A program made the position numbers and the translations under genes. A DNA stretch of 64,000 bases, taken from Spirochaeta sp. UBA5339. Lineage in GTDB: Bacteria > Spirochaetota > Spirochaetia > DSM-2461. Location of the stretch: assembly GCA_002408085.1 (NCBI GenBank), contig DHQL01000018.1, positions 283,913 to 347,912 of the forward strand, in the 5' to 3' direction. The notes below the pieces were generated by a model. It was not told the origin of the DNA, did not search any database, and saw only the letters and a program-made list of their open reading frames with translations. Positions 1-9,390 of the stretch are shown here, in pieces (position 1 is the first letter of the stretch; every line of letters begins with the position of its first letter).

Positions 1-2381
1 ACCACCGCAAGCCTGTCCACCCGGATCATTCCAAGAGGAGAGGCTGCAAAGAGGATTCTGGCCTTGTTCTCCTTGTTCCTGAGTGTTCTGATCCAGATAA
101 AAATAACCACCATTGCCGCGGCCAGGGAGATCAGAAGGCGCCTCAGCAGTGCATAGTCAACCTCCTTCCTGTACTCCAGAGAGACCCACTCCCGGTAGAT
201 GCGGTCCTGCTCATCCCTGGATATGCTGTCCAGAATCTTGTTTATGATCCCTTTCAGAACATACTCGCCCTTGCCTACCGCAAAGGCTATATCATAGCGG
301 TAGGGGGTAATGCCGGCAATCTTCAGGTCTGTCAGGCCAAGTCTCTTACTGTAGTAGTCAAAGGATGGAAGATCCATCACAAAGGCATCAAGATTCCCTC
401 TGGAGAGCTCCAGAAGCCCCTCGACACTGTTCGGGAAGGTTAGAAGATTGATCCGGGGGTAGTCCTGCCGAATATGAGTCTCGGTAACATAGCCCTCCAC
501 AACACCTACTGAAAGATCCTGACTGTCCTCCAGCTTGAAAACCGATGCGGAGGAGGTGATAAGAAAGGTTTCCAGCTCCAGGTAGCTCCTGGTAAAATCG
601 AATATCTCCTCCCGCTCGGGACTGATGGCAATTCCGTCGATAACATCGATCTCACCATTTTCAAGTTTTTCCAACACCTCAGACCAGAGGGGTGTTCTGA
701 TAACCTCTACATATAGTCCCTTGACCTCAGTGAACTTATCCACATAGTCGGCAACAATGCCCGAATACTCTTCTTCACCGTTAAAGAAGGAGAAGGGAGG
801 CCAGGCGCTGTCTCCGCTGATTCTAATGGGACCGTGCTTATCCAGCCAGACCCTCTCTTCCAGTGAGAGAACAACCTCACCGGCGGTTCTCCCGGTACCG
901 GGCTCGTATCCCCAGCGTTTCTGAATATCCTGAACAGTATCCCTGTCCATGGCTCTCAGGGCCTTGTTGATAATACTTACCAGTTCGGGCCAGTCCCGCC
1001 TGACCGCAAAGGAGAGGCTGTTTATTCCCGTTGAAAGGGGAAAGGCAATTTCCAGATTGTCCAGGTAGAGACGATGGAGATCGTAGTTCACGGCTGTCTC
1101 ATTGCCCACAAAGGCATCCACATCCATCTGTGCCAGGGCCTCAAGAGCCTCCTGGGCCGTATCATAGAGAAGCGGTTCAATTCTGCTGTTCTCTTCCAGA
1201 TACCCCTGATGGGAACTCCCCTTTTGAACGGCTACACGGAGTCCCTCCATATCCTCAAGGGAATAGACATTGGGAAAACCGCTCCGTAAAACGGCGACTC
1301 TGCGCCAGTTCAGATAGGATTCGGAAAACAGAAAAGACCTGAACCGGTCCCTGGTAATGCCGACGCAGGGCAGAACATCAATTTCACCGGCGGAAGCCAG
1401 ATTCTGGGCCTCATCCCAGGTCAGGTCCGGGACAACTCTGAATTGAATTCCAATCATGTCCTCCAGAAGAGCCACATAATCGGCAGCCAGCCCTCTGTAG
1501 GCTCCATTATCATCAATAAATTCGAATGGAACAAAACCCGGATCGATTCCAATTGCTACTACCGGATGATCCTCTATCCACTGCTCCTCTTCACTGCTGA
1601 GATAAAGATCATTTTCCTCTCCGTAGATTCTGTTACGGGGGTTCTGAATCCAGACAGATTCAGCAAGATTCCAGTCGGCGCGGGTAAGGTTCCGGAGCCC
1701 CCGGTTCAGATTCCCGGCCGCAGGACTCCCCGGGGGAACTGCCGCATAGAGATCCATCCTCTCCCCGACAGTTCCTGAACGGCTGATCCGGTTCTGCAGC
1801 ATATTCCCGGCAATAAGCTGCTCTATGGAGAGGACCCATCCCGCCATAGCCGAGACCTCTCCCCTGTCAAGGGCATCAGTCATTGCTCTGTAATCTGAAA
1901 AGGGAACCAGCTCTGCTGCCGGATATTCTGATGCGAGCCACTCTTCCTGGGGTGATCCGGCTATAACGGCTATAGTCTCATTCTCAAGTGAGGAAAGGGG
2001 CGGGACGCCTCTGTAACGACCGACATATAGTCCTGAGTCGGCGGCATAGTAAGGTCCGCTCAGATCAAACTCTCTCTGATCATCCCTCTCTACCGGTTCT
2101 CTATCAGGAACATGAAATCCGCAGATGTCGGCCCGGCCGTCGTTCAGAGCCTCTATGCACTCTCCTGCCGGGAGGATCAGAAACTCCACTGAGTTTCCTG
2201 TCTTCTCTCCCCAGGTCTTCCAGATATCAACCAACAGACCGGCGGGGCTGCCGTCAGACTGAAGGGCACTGAAGGGACCCGTTGATTCGGGAAGGGCAAT
2301 ACGTATTTTTTCAGAGGAAAAGAGAGGAGAAAGAATAAAAAAAAGGTATAAAGGCAGGAACCGCAGTTTAGCCGGGATCAC
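1..2381 (-). CDS. Sensor protein with three tandem periplasmic binding domains and a PAS start (5' part; cut by window edge)
   Basis: About 793 codons are visible; the gene runs off the left edge. GTG at 2381 overlaps the end of the Hpt gene by 14 bases and opens a signal peptide (hydrophobic to about residue 23, ending LFSS). Three successive SBP_bac_3 (type 2 periplasmic binding) domains follow, roughly residues 27-245, 265-490 and 500-735. A single membrane helix lies near 748-765. A stretch beginning ARILFAASPLGMIRVD looks like the start of a PAS domain. The layout resembles BvgS/EvgS-type sensors, so a histidine kinase or GGDEF output is expected beyond the edge but not seen. It shares an operon with an Hpt protein and a receiver-kinase hybrid, which favours a phosphorelay. 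The ligand is unknown. Confidence 0.8.
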   Translation of the reverse strand, partial: MIPAKLRFLPLYLFFILSPLFSSEKIRIALPESTGPFSALQSDGSPAGLLVDIWKTWGEKTGNSVEFLILPAGECIEALNDGRADICGFHVPDREPVERDDQREFDLSGPYYAADSGLYVGRYRGVPPLSSLENETIAVIAGSPQEEWLASEYPAAELVPFSDYRAMTDALDRGEVSAMAGWVLSIEQLIAGNMLQNRISRSGTVGERMDLYAAVPPGSPAAGNLNRGLRNLTRADWNLAESVWIQNPRNRIYGEENDLYLSSEEEQWIEDHPVVAIGIDPGFVPFEFIDDNGAYRGLAADYVALLEDMIGIQFRVVPDLTWDEAQNLASAGEIDVLPCVGITRDRFRSFLFSESYLNWRRVAVLRSGFPNVYSLEDMEGLRVAVQKGSSHQGYLEENSRIEPLLYDTAQEALEALAQMDVDAFVGNETAVNYDLHRLYLDNLEIAFPLSTGINSLSFAVRRDWPELVSIINKALRAMDRDTVQDIQKRWGYEPGTGRTAGEVVLSLEERVWLDKHGPIRISGDSAWPPFSFFNGEEEYSGIVADYVDKFTEVKGLYVEVIRTPLWSEVLEKLENGEIDVIDGIAISPEREEIFDFTRSYLELETFLITSSASVFKLEDSQDLSVGVVEGYVTETHIRQDYPRINLLTFPNSVEGLLELSRGNLDAFVMDLPSFDYYSKRLGLTDLKIAGITPYRYDIAFAVGKGEYVLKGIINKILDSISRDEQDRIYREWVSLEYRKEVDYALLRRLLISLAAAMVVIFIWIRTLRNKENKARILFAASPLGMIRVDRLAV

Positions 2382-3018
2382 CGGAGGCCTCTGCAAGTTC
2401 ATTCACCAGAATCAGAGCCGCCTCGAAATTATAGCTGTCGGTAAGCTCCCGGCTTCTTTTCAGGGCTACCAGAACATCCGGAGACAGAGGAGAACAGATA
2501 AGCCGATCCAGCAGTTCAAGGCTTTCAACGGGCTGGTGACGCTCCAGAAATCCCGAGAGTCTGATCAGGATTTCCTTAAGCTCATTGCGGTCCTTCAATT
2601 CCACAGGCTCAACAGAACTGCAGCCTGACTCTGAAAAATCGGCGAAATCAATAGTTTCCAGTGATTCAATAAGCTCAGAAAGTTCTCTTTTTAAATCTGA
2701 TATTTCCGGTGAGTCCAAACAGCCGGAACTGGAGCCCTTTAAACCGCTCTCAAAGGTCTGAAGCATTTTATAAAGTGTGTCTGCTTCAATATTTCCTGCA
2801 TCCCCTTTCAGGGTATGAACAAAAGAGGCAAGTTCATCTGTATACTCTGCTGACTCGAGGCCTGTCAGAATCCCGGGACTGTCCCTGTAGGTCTTGAAGA
2901 ACTTGAATAGAAGGTCGAAGTATAGCTGAGGATTGTTCCCCAGACGCTTAATGCCCTTCTGGATGTTGAGTCCGGGAATCACAAGGTTATCCAGTGAGGA
3001 AAAATCTATCCGGATCAT
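2368..3018 (-). CDS. Hpt-domain phosphotransfer protein
   Basis: 216-residue protein with a histidine phosphotransfer site in HTLKGDAGN, phospho-accepting His about residue 68. The Hpt four-helix bundle would span roughly 25-130. The remaining helical C-terminal part (about 130-216) is unrecognised and may be a second helical bundle. The ATG overlaps the stop of the upstream hybrid gene (ATGA), and its own end overlaps the sensor gene start, so three genes are translationally coupled. Inferred role: shuttling phosphate between the triple-SBP sensor and the receiver of the hybrid. Confidence 0.8.
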   Translation of the reverse strand: MIRIDFSSLDNLVIPGLNIQKGIKRLGNNPQLYFDLLFKFFKTYRDSPGILTGLESAEYTDELASFVHTLKGDAGNIEADTLYKMLQTFESGLKGSSSGCLDSPEISDLKRELSELIESLETIDFADFSESGCSSVEPVELKDRNELKEILIRLSGFLERHQPVESLELLDRLICSPLSPDVLVALKRSRELTDSYNFEAALILVNELAEASGDPG

Positions 3019-4100
3019 ACCCCCTCCTTCCTGAAGCGCAGCAGCACTGAAGTACCGTGGTCTTCGGGATATTTTTCAATGGTTCTCGACCTTATCTCTA
3101 TGGAAGCGCCGTACTTGTCCAGAAACTTCTTAACAAGGGGCATACCATATCCCGTCCCCTGCTCACCGGATGTTCCTTTGCGGCTTCCCTTGCTTCCGGG
3201 ATGAAAAATACCATCAAGGATATGCGGGGGCATACCGATCCCCCTGTCCCTGATCAGAAGGCGGATATGATCATCCTCCTCTGTTAGGGAGATCTCAATT
3301 GCCTCTCCGGGATAGGAGAATTTTACGGCATTGGTCAGAATGTTATTGAGAACAGAATTTATAAGAGAGGTCTCCTCTGCATAGATATGTATCCCGGGAT
3401 TTATATCCATCCTTAGAGTGATGTTTTTCTTCTCAAACTGGGAACTCAGTATGGATATGGACTGATCAATGGAATCCTTGAGATTTATGGCCGATGGAGT
3501 CAGTATGGTCTCCGCATCTCCTATGGTTCTGACCATCTCGATAATTCGGCAGCCGTTTCTTATGGACGACTTCAGCATGGGAAGACCTGAGGCACCGCTG
3601 CAGTCCTCATCAAGCAGTGCCGACTGTGCGGTTAGACTGGTAAATGTATTGGCAAGATCATGATAAAGAATATGAAGAAGTTCATTCTGCTGCCGGTTTT
3701 TTCTGATGACCTGATCACGGCTCTTCTTCAGGTCCAGATGAACCCTGACCCTGGCAGAGAGCTCCGGAACATTAAAGGGCTTGGTAACATAGTCGGAAGC
3801 ACCGGCATTGAATCCCTTGAGAATCTCATCGCTGTCTGTCTTGGCTGTAAGAAAGAGGATGGGCACATCCTTCATATCTTCTCTGGATTTTATGTTCCGG
3901 CAGAATTCAAAACCGTCCATGCCGGGCATAACGATATCCAAGAGTATCAGATCCGGATGTAACTTATCCAGAAGAACCAGAGCTTCCTCGGCACTGCAGG
4001 CAATACTGACATCATACTCACCGGAGAAACTGCTCTGTATAATTCCGCTGTTGACTTCCGAATCATCAACAGCCAGGATTCTATAACGTTCTGATGCCAT
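3015..4100 (-). CDS. Response-regulator receiver / histidine kinase hybrid (cytoplasmic)
   Basis: Residues 1-125 form a receiver domain with the acidic pair AVDDSE and phospho-Asp 55 in LILLDIVMPG. A DHp-like helix follows with His about 147 in LYHDLANT, then an HATPase_c domain with N box (NNILTNAVKFS), G1 (DRGIGMPP) and G2 (GTGYGMPLV). There are no membrane segments. I start at ATG 4100, preceded by GAAGAG; a longer frame opens at GTG 4178 but adds residues unlike a receiver and has no ribosome site. First gene of the operon with the Hpt and triple-SBP sensor genes. The domain order REC-HK is typical of kinases that read another kinase's phosphate. Confidence 0.85.
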   Translation of the reverse strand: MASERYRILAVDDSEVNSGIIQSSFSGEYDVSIACSAEEALVLLDKLHPDLILLDIVMPGMDGFEFCRNIKSREDMKDVPILFLTAKTDSDEILKGFNAGASDYVTKPFNVPELSARVRVHLDLKKSRDQVIRKNRQQNELLHILYHDLANTFTSLTAQSALLDEDCSGASGLPMLKSSIRNGCRIIEMVRTIGDAETILTPSAINLKDSIDQSISILSSQFEKKNITLRMDINPGIHIYAEETSLINSVLNNILTNAVKFSYPGEAIEISLTEEDDHIRLLIRDRGIGMPPHILDGIFHPGSKGSRKGTSGEQGTGYGMPLVKKFLDKYGASIEIRSRTIEKYPEDHGTSVLLRFRKEGV

Positions 4101-4249
4101 ACCATTCTCTTCAGTGCCGCCCTGAGCAGCTGATAATTCGATAAAGACTACTTCCTTGAATTCAAGTTTATTATACACATATAATCAAGAAAAAAAAATA
4201 CTCTATAAAGGAAATCAGGTTTTGAGTTCCAAAGCCTGCGAACAGAACA

Positions 4250-4645
4250 ATGAAAGATCTGAAAGAGGCCCGTATTCTTGCGGTGGACGACTCAAAGGTA
4301 AACCTGGACTACCTGATAGGAATTCTGGGGAGCCGGTATAAACTGGGAGTCGCCCTGAATGGTGATAGTGCACTGGAACTGGCGGAAAAAAACCACCCTG
4401 ATCTGATTCTCCTGGATATTCTAATGCCGGGAATTGACGGTTTTGAGGTCTGCCGCCGCCTGAAGAGTAACCCTGCTACCTCGGATATCACAATACTCTA
4501 TATTACGGCCATGGACGACAGTGAAAGCCGGGATAAGATCTTTGATGCCGGAGGAGACGACTATATTCCCAAACCCTTCAGCTCCAGAGAGCTTCTTGCA
4601 CGGGTGGAGAACTACCTGAAGCTCCGTTTTCTTGCTGAGGGCTGA
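4250..4645 (+). CDS. Stand-alone response regulator receiver
   Basis: 131-residue single receiver domain: acidic pocket AVDDSK, phospho-Asp 56 in LILLDILMPG, conserved Thr in LYITAMDD and Lys in PKPFSS. It lacks any DNA-binding or enzymatic output. It is divergently transcribed from the three-gene phosphorelay operon and its receiver closely resembles that of the hybrid kinase, so it probably shares the same relay as a diffusible partner. The ribosome site ahead of ATG 4250 is weak. Confidence 0.85.
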   Translation: MKDLKEARILAVDDSKVNLDYLIGILGSRYKLGVALNGDSALELAEKNHPDLILLDILMPGIDGFEVCRRLKSNPATSDITILYITAMDDSESRDKIFDAGGDDYIPKPFSSRELLARVENYLKLRFLAEG

Positions 4646-4694
4646 TGTACAGCTGATCCCCTCCCCTTAACGGTCATAAATTGAGGGCGAAAAA

Positions 4695-4720
4695 AACCGC
4701 TGCAGTTCCCCGCAGCGGTT
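4695..4720. terminator. Bidirectional intrinsic terminator between response regulator and pckG
   Basis: Perfect 9-bp stem AACCGCTGC / GCAGCGGTT with an 8-nt loop. Read on the minus strand it is followed by a run of T, fitting termination of pckG; the plus strand has a weaker ATTCTTT tail for the response regulator. Confidence 0.85.
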
Positions 4721-4756
4721 ATTCTTTATCCGGATGAATCCGGTATTATATCAGGA

Positions 4757-6568
4757 TTAACCCAGGCGAGCCTTCAGCTTCTCGAGCTGCTCGGTCATCT
4801 TCTTGGGCAGTCTGTCACCAAACTTGGAGAGGTACTCTTCGGCCTCAAGGACAGTTTTTCTGAAAGCGTCCTTGTCAACCTTCATCAGTCTTTCCCAGTC
4901 CTCGGCGGGAAAGTCCATTCCCTCTGTCAGGCCGTTATCCACAGGCATGCGTCCGATGGGTGTATCGATGGCTTCAACCTTGCCTTCAACACGATCGCAC
5001 ATCCACTTCAGTACGCGGCTGTTTTCACCGAATCCAGGCCAGATAAATCTCTTGCCGTCTTTCTGGAACCAGTTTACGTAGAAGATCTTGGGAGCCTTGT
5101 CGCCGAGCTTCTCGCCCATGTCGAACCAGTTCTGCATGTAGTCTCCGCCGTTATATCCCATGAAGGGAGTCATGGCAAAGGGGTCGAATCTGAGGCTTAC
5201 GTTTCCAAGGTCCAGAGCGGCTGCTGTGGGCTCGGAAGAAGCTGTGGCACCCATGTATACACCCTGTTCCCAGTCGTAAGCTTCGTGCACCAGGGGCATT
5301 ACGGAGGTTCTCTTTCCACCGAATACGAAGATGTCGATGGGAACACCTGCAGGATCTTCCCAGTCGGGGCAGATTACGGGGCAGAGTTCAGCCTTGGCTG
5401 TGAAACGGCTGTTGGGGTGTGCACCCTTTACTTCGTTTCCGTCAGCATCTTTCTGACCCTGCTTCCAGGGGTTGTTCTTCCAGTCGATTCCGCCGCCGCC
5501 GGGGCAGTCGTAACCCATATCTTCCCACCAGACGTCCTTGTCTTCTGTTACAACAACGTTTGTAAAGATGGCATCTCTGGAACAGCTGGCCAGAGCCATG
5601 GGATTGGACTGTTCAGAAGTACCGGGGGCTACACCGAAGAATCCGGCTTCGGGGTTGATGGCGTAGAGTCTTCCGTCCTTGCCGGGTTTCATCCAGGCGA
5701 TATCATCACCGATGGTTTCCACCTTCCATCCGGGAACAGTGGACTGGAGCATGGCCAGGTTTGTTTTACCACATGCAGAGGGGAATGCCGCGGCAATGTG
5801 GTATTTCTTGCCTTCGGGGTTTGTGAAGCGGAGGATCAGCATGTGCTCAGCCATCCAGCCTTCTCTTCTACCCTTGGCGGAAGCGATTCTAAGTGCCAGA
5901 CACTTCTTTCCGAGGAGGGCGTTTCCACCGTATCCTGAACCGAAGGACCAGATCAGATTCTCTTCGGGGAAGTGGGCAATGTATTTCTTTTCAACGGGGG
6001 CACAGGGCCATCTGCTGTCTTTCTGACCAGGCTCCAGAGGAGATCCTACAGAGTGGAGACAGGGGATAAACTCGCCATCGTCGCCGAGTACTTCGAGTAC
6101 CTTGTTGGAAACACGGGCCATAGTGTGCATGTTGACTACAACGTAGGGAGAGTCAGTCAGCTCAACACCGATCTGTGCGATGTCAGAACCGATGGGACCC
6201 ATGGAAAAGGGAATAACGTACATGGGGCGGCCCTTCATACAGCCCTTGTACAGACCTCTCATGGTTACTTTCAGCTCTTCGGGGTCGATCCAGTTGTTTG
6301 TGGGACCCGCATCCTCTTTTGTTTTTGTAGCAATGTAGGTTCTGCTTTCTACACGGGCAACGTCTGAGGGATCTGAGTTGAAGGCGTAGCTGTTGGGTCT
6401 TTTCTTTTCATTCAGCTTGATGGCCATTCCGGTTTCTACCATCTGAGCCATAAGACGATCATACTCTTCAACGGAACCATCACACCAGATGATTTCTTCG
6501 GGTGTAGTCATGGCGGCAATTTCATCTACCCATGCAATAAGTTTCTTGTTTTTTGTTGGAACTGACAT
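4757..6568 (-). CDS. pckG: Phosphoenolpyruvate carboxykinase (GTP)
   Basis: 603 residues, the usual length of the GTP-dependent enzyme (EC 4.1.1.32), which interconverts oxaloacetate and PEP at the anaplerosis/gluconeogenesis branch. The kinase P-loop is seen as FPSACGKTNLAM (about 262-273), with the downstream metal/GTP region ETIGDDIAWM and the hyper-reactive cysteine context CGK conserved. The ATP-dependent family lacks this arrangement. ATG 6568 follows AAGGAG. Single-gene unit with its own terminator and a long upstream region containing a perfect inverted repeat. In a fermentative cell it may run in the carboxylating direction toward succinate (inference). Confidence 0.97.
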   Translation of the reverse strand: MSVPTKNKKLIAWVDEIAAMTTPEEIIWCDGSVEEYDRLMAQMVETGMAIKLNEKKRPNSYAFNSDPSDVARVESRTYIATKTKEDAGPTNNWIDPEELKVTMRGLYKGCMKGRPMYVIPFSMGPIGSDIAQIGVELTDSPYVVVNMHTMARVSNKVLEVLGDDGEFIPCLHSVGSPLEPGQKDSRWPCAPVEKKYIAHFPEENLIWSFGSGYGGNALLGKKCLALRIASAKGRREGWMAEHMLILRFTNPEGKKYHIAAAFPSACGKTNLAMLQSTVPGWKVETIGDDIAWMKPGKDGRLYAINPEAGFFGVAPGTSEQSNPMALASCSRDAIFTNVVVTEDKDVWWEDMGYDCPGGGGIDWKNNPWKQGQKDADGNEVKGAHPNSRFTAKAELCPVICPDWEDPAGVPIDIFVFGGKRTSVMPLVHEAYDWEQGVYMGATASSEPTAAALDLGNVSLRFDPFAMTPFMGYNGGDYMQNWFDMGEKLGDKAPKIFYVNWFQKDGKRFIWPGFGENSRVLKWMCDRVEGKVEAIDTPIGRMPVDNGLTEGMDFPAEDWERLMKVDKDAFRKTVLEAEEYLSKFGDRLPKKMTEQLEKLKARLG

Positions 6569-6619
6569 TCTACTATTCTCCTTGATTTAATGCTTTTTAA
6601 GTTATAAATCGAACCCTGA

Positions 6620-6641
6620 TTACGTTTTCCTCAAAACGTAA
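6620..6641. promoter_or_regulatory. Perfect 9-bp inverted repeat, candidate operator in pckG leader
   Basis: Arms TTACGTTTT and AAAACGTAA are separated by 4 nt, about 52 bases upstream of the pckG start. It lacks a T-run, so it is more likely a dimeric repressor site or leader hairpin than a terminator. The binding protein is unknown. Confidence 0.55.
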
Positions 6642-6854
6642 ACCGAGTGACTATCCATAACAAAGTCACTATCCAGAAGAATCTCCGCCCCGGACGGGCA
6701 GTTATCGATCGGCAAGTTGTGTGCTGTTCTTCAGCTGGTCCACAGCAGGTAAAAACCCTCCCGAACCCTCTCAAAGAACTCTAGTATCATACCGGGTGTT
6801 TCAATTCATTTCAAGTAAGTATGAAATATTTGAAAACATTTCAGTAAAAGCTTA

Positions 6855-6884
6855 TTGAATATCTATACCCTGTAAGAATATAAT
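6855..6884 (+). promoter_or_regulatory. Sigma-70-type promoter for the MpsC-like gene
   Basis: TTGAAT (6855-6860), an 18-nt spacer, then TATAAT (6879-6884), about 40 bases ahead of ATG 6927. An inverted repeat TGAAAT/ATTTCA lies just upstream. Confidence 0.6.
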
Positions 6885-6926
6885 TTTTTATCCCCATTAT
6901 GCGGGTGTTTAGAAAACGAGGTGGAA

Positions 6927-7289
6927 ATGACAAAAGGTCAAATGGAAGAAGCCGTAACCAAGGCTCTGATCCAGTACGAAAAAGAGAATATGGGACGCGG
7001 TCCCGTAGAGGCAAAATGCTACATTATTGAGGACATGCTTCTTCTGAGAATGAAGGGTACATTGACACCCGCTGAGAACCGTCTGGCGGCATCTCAGGAA
7101 ATAGACAATGGAAGGGCCCAGATCAAGCAGATGAGACGGACTCTGACGGAAAATGGAAGGCCTCTTCTGGAGGCGGTAATCCACGATATTCTTCATTGTG
7201 ACATTATCAGTATGCACTCCGACCTGAGTACCAGGACCGGTGAACGGATAATTATTTTTACCCTTAAAACCCCGCCTGTCTTCGATTAA
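6927..7289 (+). CDS. MpsC / DUF2294 family protein
   Basis: About 120 residues matching the pattern of the DUF2294 (MpsC-like) family: an N-terminal amphipathic helix ending in KALIQYEKENMGRGP, the strand IEDMLLLRMKGTLTPAE, and a long helix with IHDILHCDIISMHSDLS. I start at ATG 6927 because GAGGTGG lies just ahead; the frame's GTG at 6921 is part of that ribosome site. In Staphylococcus, MpsC belongs to a membrane-potential system, but no MpsA/B genes are nearby, so function here is open. The following cyclase gene starts 20 bases downstream and is probably co-transcribed. Confidence 0.75.
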   Translation: MTKGQMEEAVTKALIQYEKENMGRGPVEAKCYIIEDMLLLRMKGTLTPAENRLAASQEIDNGRAQIKQMRRTLTENGRPLLEAVIHDILHCDIISMHSDLSTRTGERIIIFTLKTPPVFD

Positions 7290-7309
7290 TATAATATAAT
7301 AACAGTAAT

Positions 7310-9376
7310 ATGAAGATTACTGTTATAAAGCGGGCAGCCTTTGCTGCCCTCTTTTCCGGATTCTGTCTGACTGCACTCTTCGGGCAGGTCAGGAATATGG
7401 ACAATGTTTCAACCTTCAACTTAAGAGACATCGACCTGAGATATGATTACGTTGACCTTGAGGGAGACTGGGACTTCTACTGGGAGAGTTTCCCCATAGA
7501 ACACGGAGACTTTTCTTCCCTCAAGGCAGACAGTATCAGGGTTCCGGCTCCCTGGAACAGGGATGACAAATATCCTGTGTTCGGCTACGGGACCTACCGC
7601 TGCCGGGTTCTCAGACCTCCCGGAAATGTACAGCTGGGACTGCGTCTGGAGTACAGCATATCCCACTATAAAATTTTCATTAACGGTTCCCTCCTGCGGC
7701 AGTTCGGGACTCCCGGAACCGAAAGAGTCAACAAGACCAGAGATATGGGACCTGAAATACTGATCCTGCCCGATGATCCTGAACTGGATATCGTCATCCA
7801 GATGTCCAACTACTATGACTTCAACGGAGGCCTGATCGATGCACCTCAGATAGGAAGTTTCGAGAATCTGACCCTGGCCAAAAGAAGAAACGAGCTGACC
7901 GAGGCTTTTCTCTTCGGTGTCTTTTTCATTATCGGCGCCATGTATATCCTCTTTCACCTCGGACGGCCCACGGAGTCCCGGGCGTCCCTCTTTTTCGGTC
8001 TCTTCGCCATGGTACTGGCCTTCCGGACTCTCCTGTACGGGGAACACCTAATCATCCTCCTGCTGCCGAACCTGCCCTTTGAACTGACAGCAACCCTGGG
8101 ACATATCACCTTCTATGCGGCGGTCCCCCTCTTCCTCAGATTTATGACTCTTGAGTACCCCTTTAAAACAAGCCGCTTTATTGAACCGCCCGTCTACATT
8201 ATCAGCGGCGCCTACATTGTCCTGGCTGCGGTCACCAGACACCATATCTACATAAATTTCCTGACCTTCTACCAGATCATCGCACTGGCTGTGGGGCTCC
8301 TGAGCTTTGCAGTTCTGATTAAAAGAGCCCTCCTTAAGGACCTGTCTGCAAGACTGCTTCTTCTGGGCTACCTGCTCCTCCTTTTGGCCATGATCAATGA
8401 TATCCTCTACTCCCAGGGAGTAATTGAGTCCTTCTACATGGTACCTCTGGGACTGGGAGTCTTTATTATGGGACAGGCCATCCTTCTGAGCAGGAAGATA
8501 GGCAAGTCCCTGATGGAGTCCAGACTTCTCTCAAAGGAGCTGAGTACAACGAACAAGTCCTTCCGGCGCTTTGTTCCTGAGGAGTTTCTTACCTTTTTGA
8601 ACAAGTCCAGTGTTACGGAGATTGAACTGGGGGATCATGAACAGCTTGAGATGACCGTTATGTTTCTGGATATCAGGGACTTCACATCCCTCTCGGAGAA
8701 GCTGACTCCCCGGGAGAACTTCCTCTTCCTCAACTCCTACTACAGCCGGGTCTGCCCTGTTATCCGGGACTATGGAGGATTTATAGACAAGTACCTGGGA
8801 GACGGCATCATGGCCCTCTTCCCCGGTCCAGACTCCGCGGAGAATGCCGTTCAGGCCTCCATCAAGATGAAACTGATTCTCAAGCTCTACAATATTCAGA
8901 GAGCCCGTATGGATTATGAACCCATACGGGTGGGCATCGGCATCCATACGGGAACCCTGATGATGGGAACCATAGGCGAACACCGCAGGATGGACAGCAC
9001 CGTAATCTCCGATGCGGTCAACCTCTGCTCCAGGATAGAAAGCCTGACCAAGGAGTACGGACTGGATGTGGCCCTGAGTGAAGAGAGCTACAACCGGATA
9101 GACTCAAAGGACCGGCGTCTGGTCCGGTATATCGGTCAGGCACAGGTTAAGGGCAAGGAGAAACCGGTGAGGATCTACGAGCTCTTCGACGGCGATACCC
9201 CCTCCGTCACCAATCAGAAACTGAGAACCAGAGAGCTCTTTGAAAAAGCCGTCCGCTTCAGAGACGAAGGGAGATACGATGAGGCCCAAAGCTGTTTTCA
9301 GGAGGTTCAGAAACAGTTTCCTGAGGACAGGACTACGGTTATCTACCTGAGCCGATTCCGCAAATCAGAAGCTTAG
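7310..9376 (+). CDS. Membrane adenylate/guanylate cyclase with 7TMR-DISM-like sensor and TPR tail
   Basis: 688 residues: signal peptide (about 1-26), an extracytoplasmic jelly-roll-like domain (about 45-190, with LEGDWDFYW and APWNR as in 7TMR-DISM extracellular domains), a block of about seven membrane helices (195-395), a short linker, and a class III nucleotide cyclase domain from about 440 to 620. Catalytic features are present: metal-binding Asp in VMFLDIRDFTS and the Lys/Asp pair in FIDKYLGDGIMALF. The end (640-688) resembles a TPR pair (KAVRFRDEGRYDEAQSCFQEV). It should convert ATP to cAMP in response to an extracellular carbohydrate-like or other ligand; the signal is unknown. Confidence 0.9.
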   Translation: MKITVIKRAAFAALFSGFCLTALFGQVRNMDNVSTFNLRDIDLRYDYVDLEGDWDFYWESFPIEHGDFSSLKADSIRVPAPWNRDDKYPVFGYGTYRCRVLRPPGNVQLGLRLEYSISHYKIFINGSLLRQFGTPGTERVNKTRDMGPEILILPDDPELDIVIQMSNYYDFNGGLIDAPQIGSFENLTLAKRRNELTEAFLFGVFFIIGAMYILFHLGRPTESRASLFFGLFAMVLAFRTLLYGEHLIILLLPNLPFELTATLGHITFYAAVPLFLRFMTLEYPFKTSRFIEPPVYIISGAYIVLAAVTRHHIYINFLTFYQIIALAVGLLSFAVLIKRALLKDLSARLLLLGYLLLLLAMINDILYSQGVIESFYMVPLGLGVFIMGQAILLSRKIGKSLMESRLLSKELSTTNKSFRRFVPEEFLTFLNKSSVTEIELGDHEQLEMTVMFLDIRDFTSLSEKLTPRENFLFLNSYYSRVCPVIRDYGGFIDKYLGDGIMALFPGPDSAENAVQASIKMKLILKLYNIQRARMDYEPIRVGIGIHTGTLMMGTIGEHRRMDSTVISDAVNLCSRIESLTKEYGLDVALSEESYNRIDSKDRRLVRYIGQAQVKGKEKPVRIYELFDGDTPSVTNQKLRTRELFEKAVRFRDEGRYDEAQSCFQEVQKQFPEDRTTVIYLSRFRKSEA

Positions 9377-9390
9377 TCTATACTCCATCC

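Larger units (their letters stand above)
6569..6926. promoter_or_regulatory. Divergent intergenic region pckG / mpsC-like
   Basis: 358 bases without a gene, separating two divergent genes. It holds the ribosome site of pckG at its left end, a perfect inverted repeat at 6620-6641, a smaller inverted repeat TGAAAT-10 nt-ATTTCA at 6822-6843, and a promoter for the rightward gene at 6855-6884. I see no open frame of note and no recognisable riboswitch. Confidence 0.6.

Noticed and set aside
4101..4178. N-terminal extension of the receiver-kinase hybrid to GTG 4178
   Set aside because: No ribosome site, and the added residues do not resemble a receiver domain, whose first strand begins right after ATG 4100.
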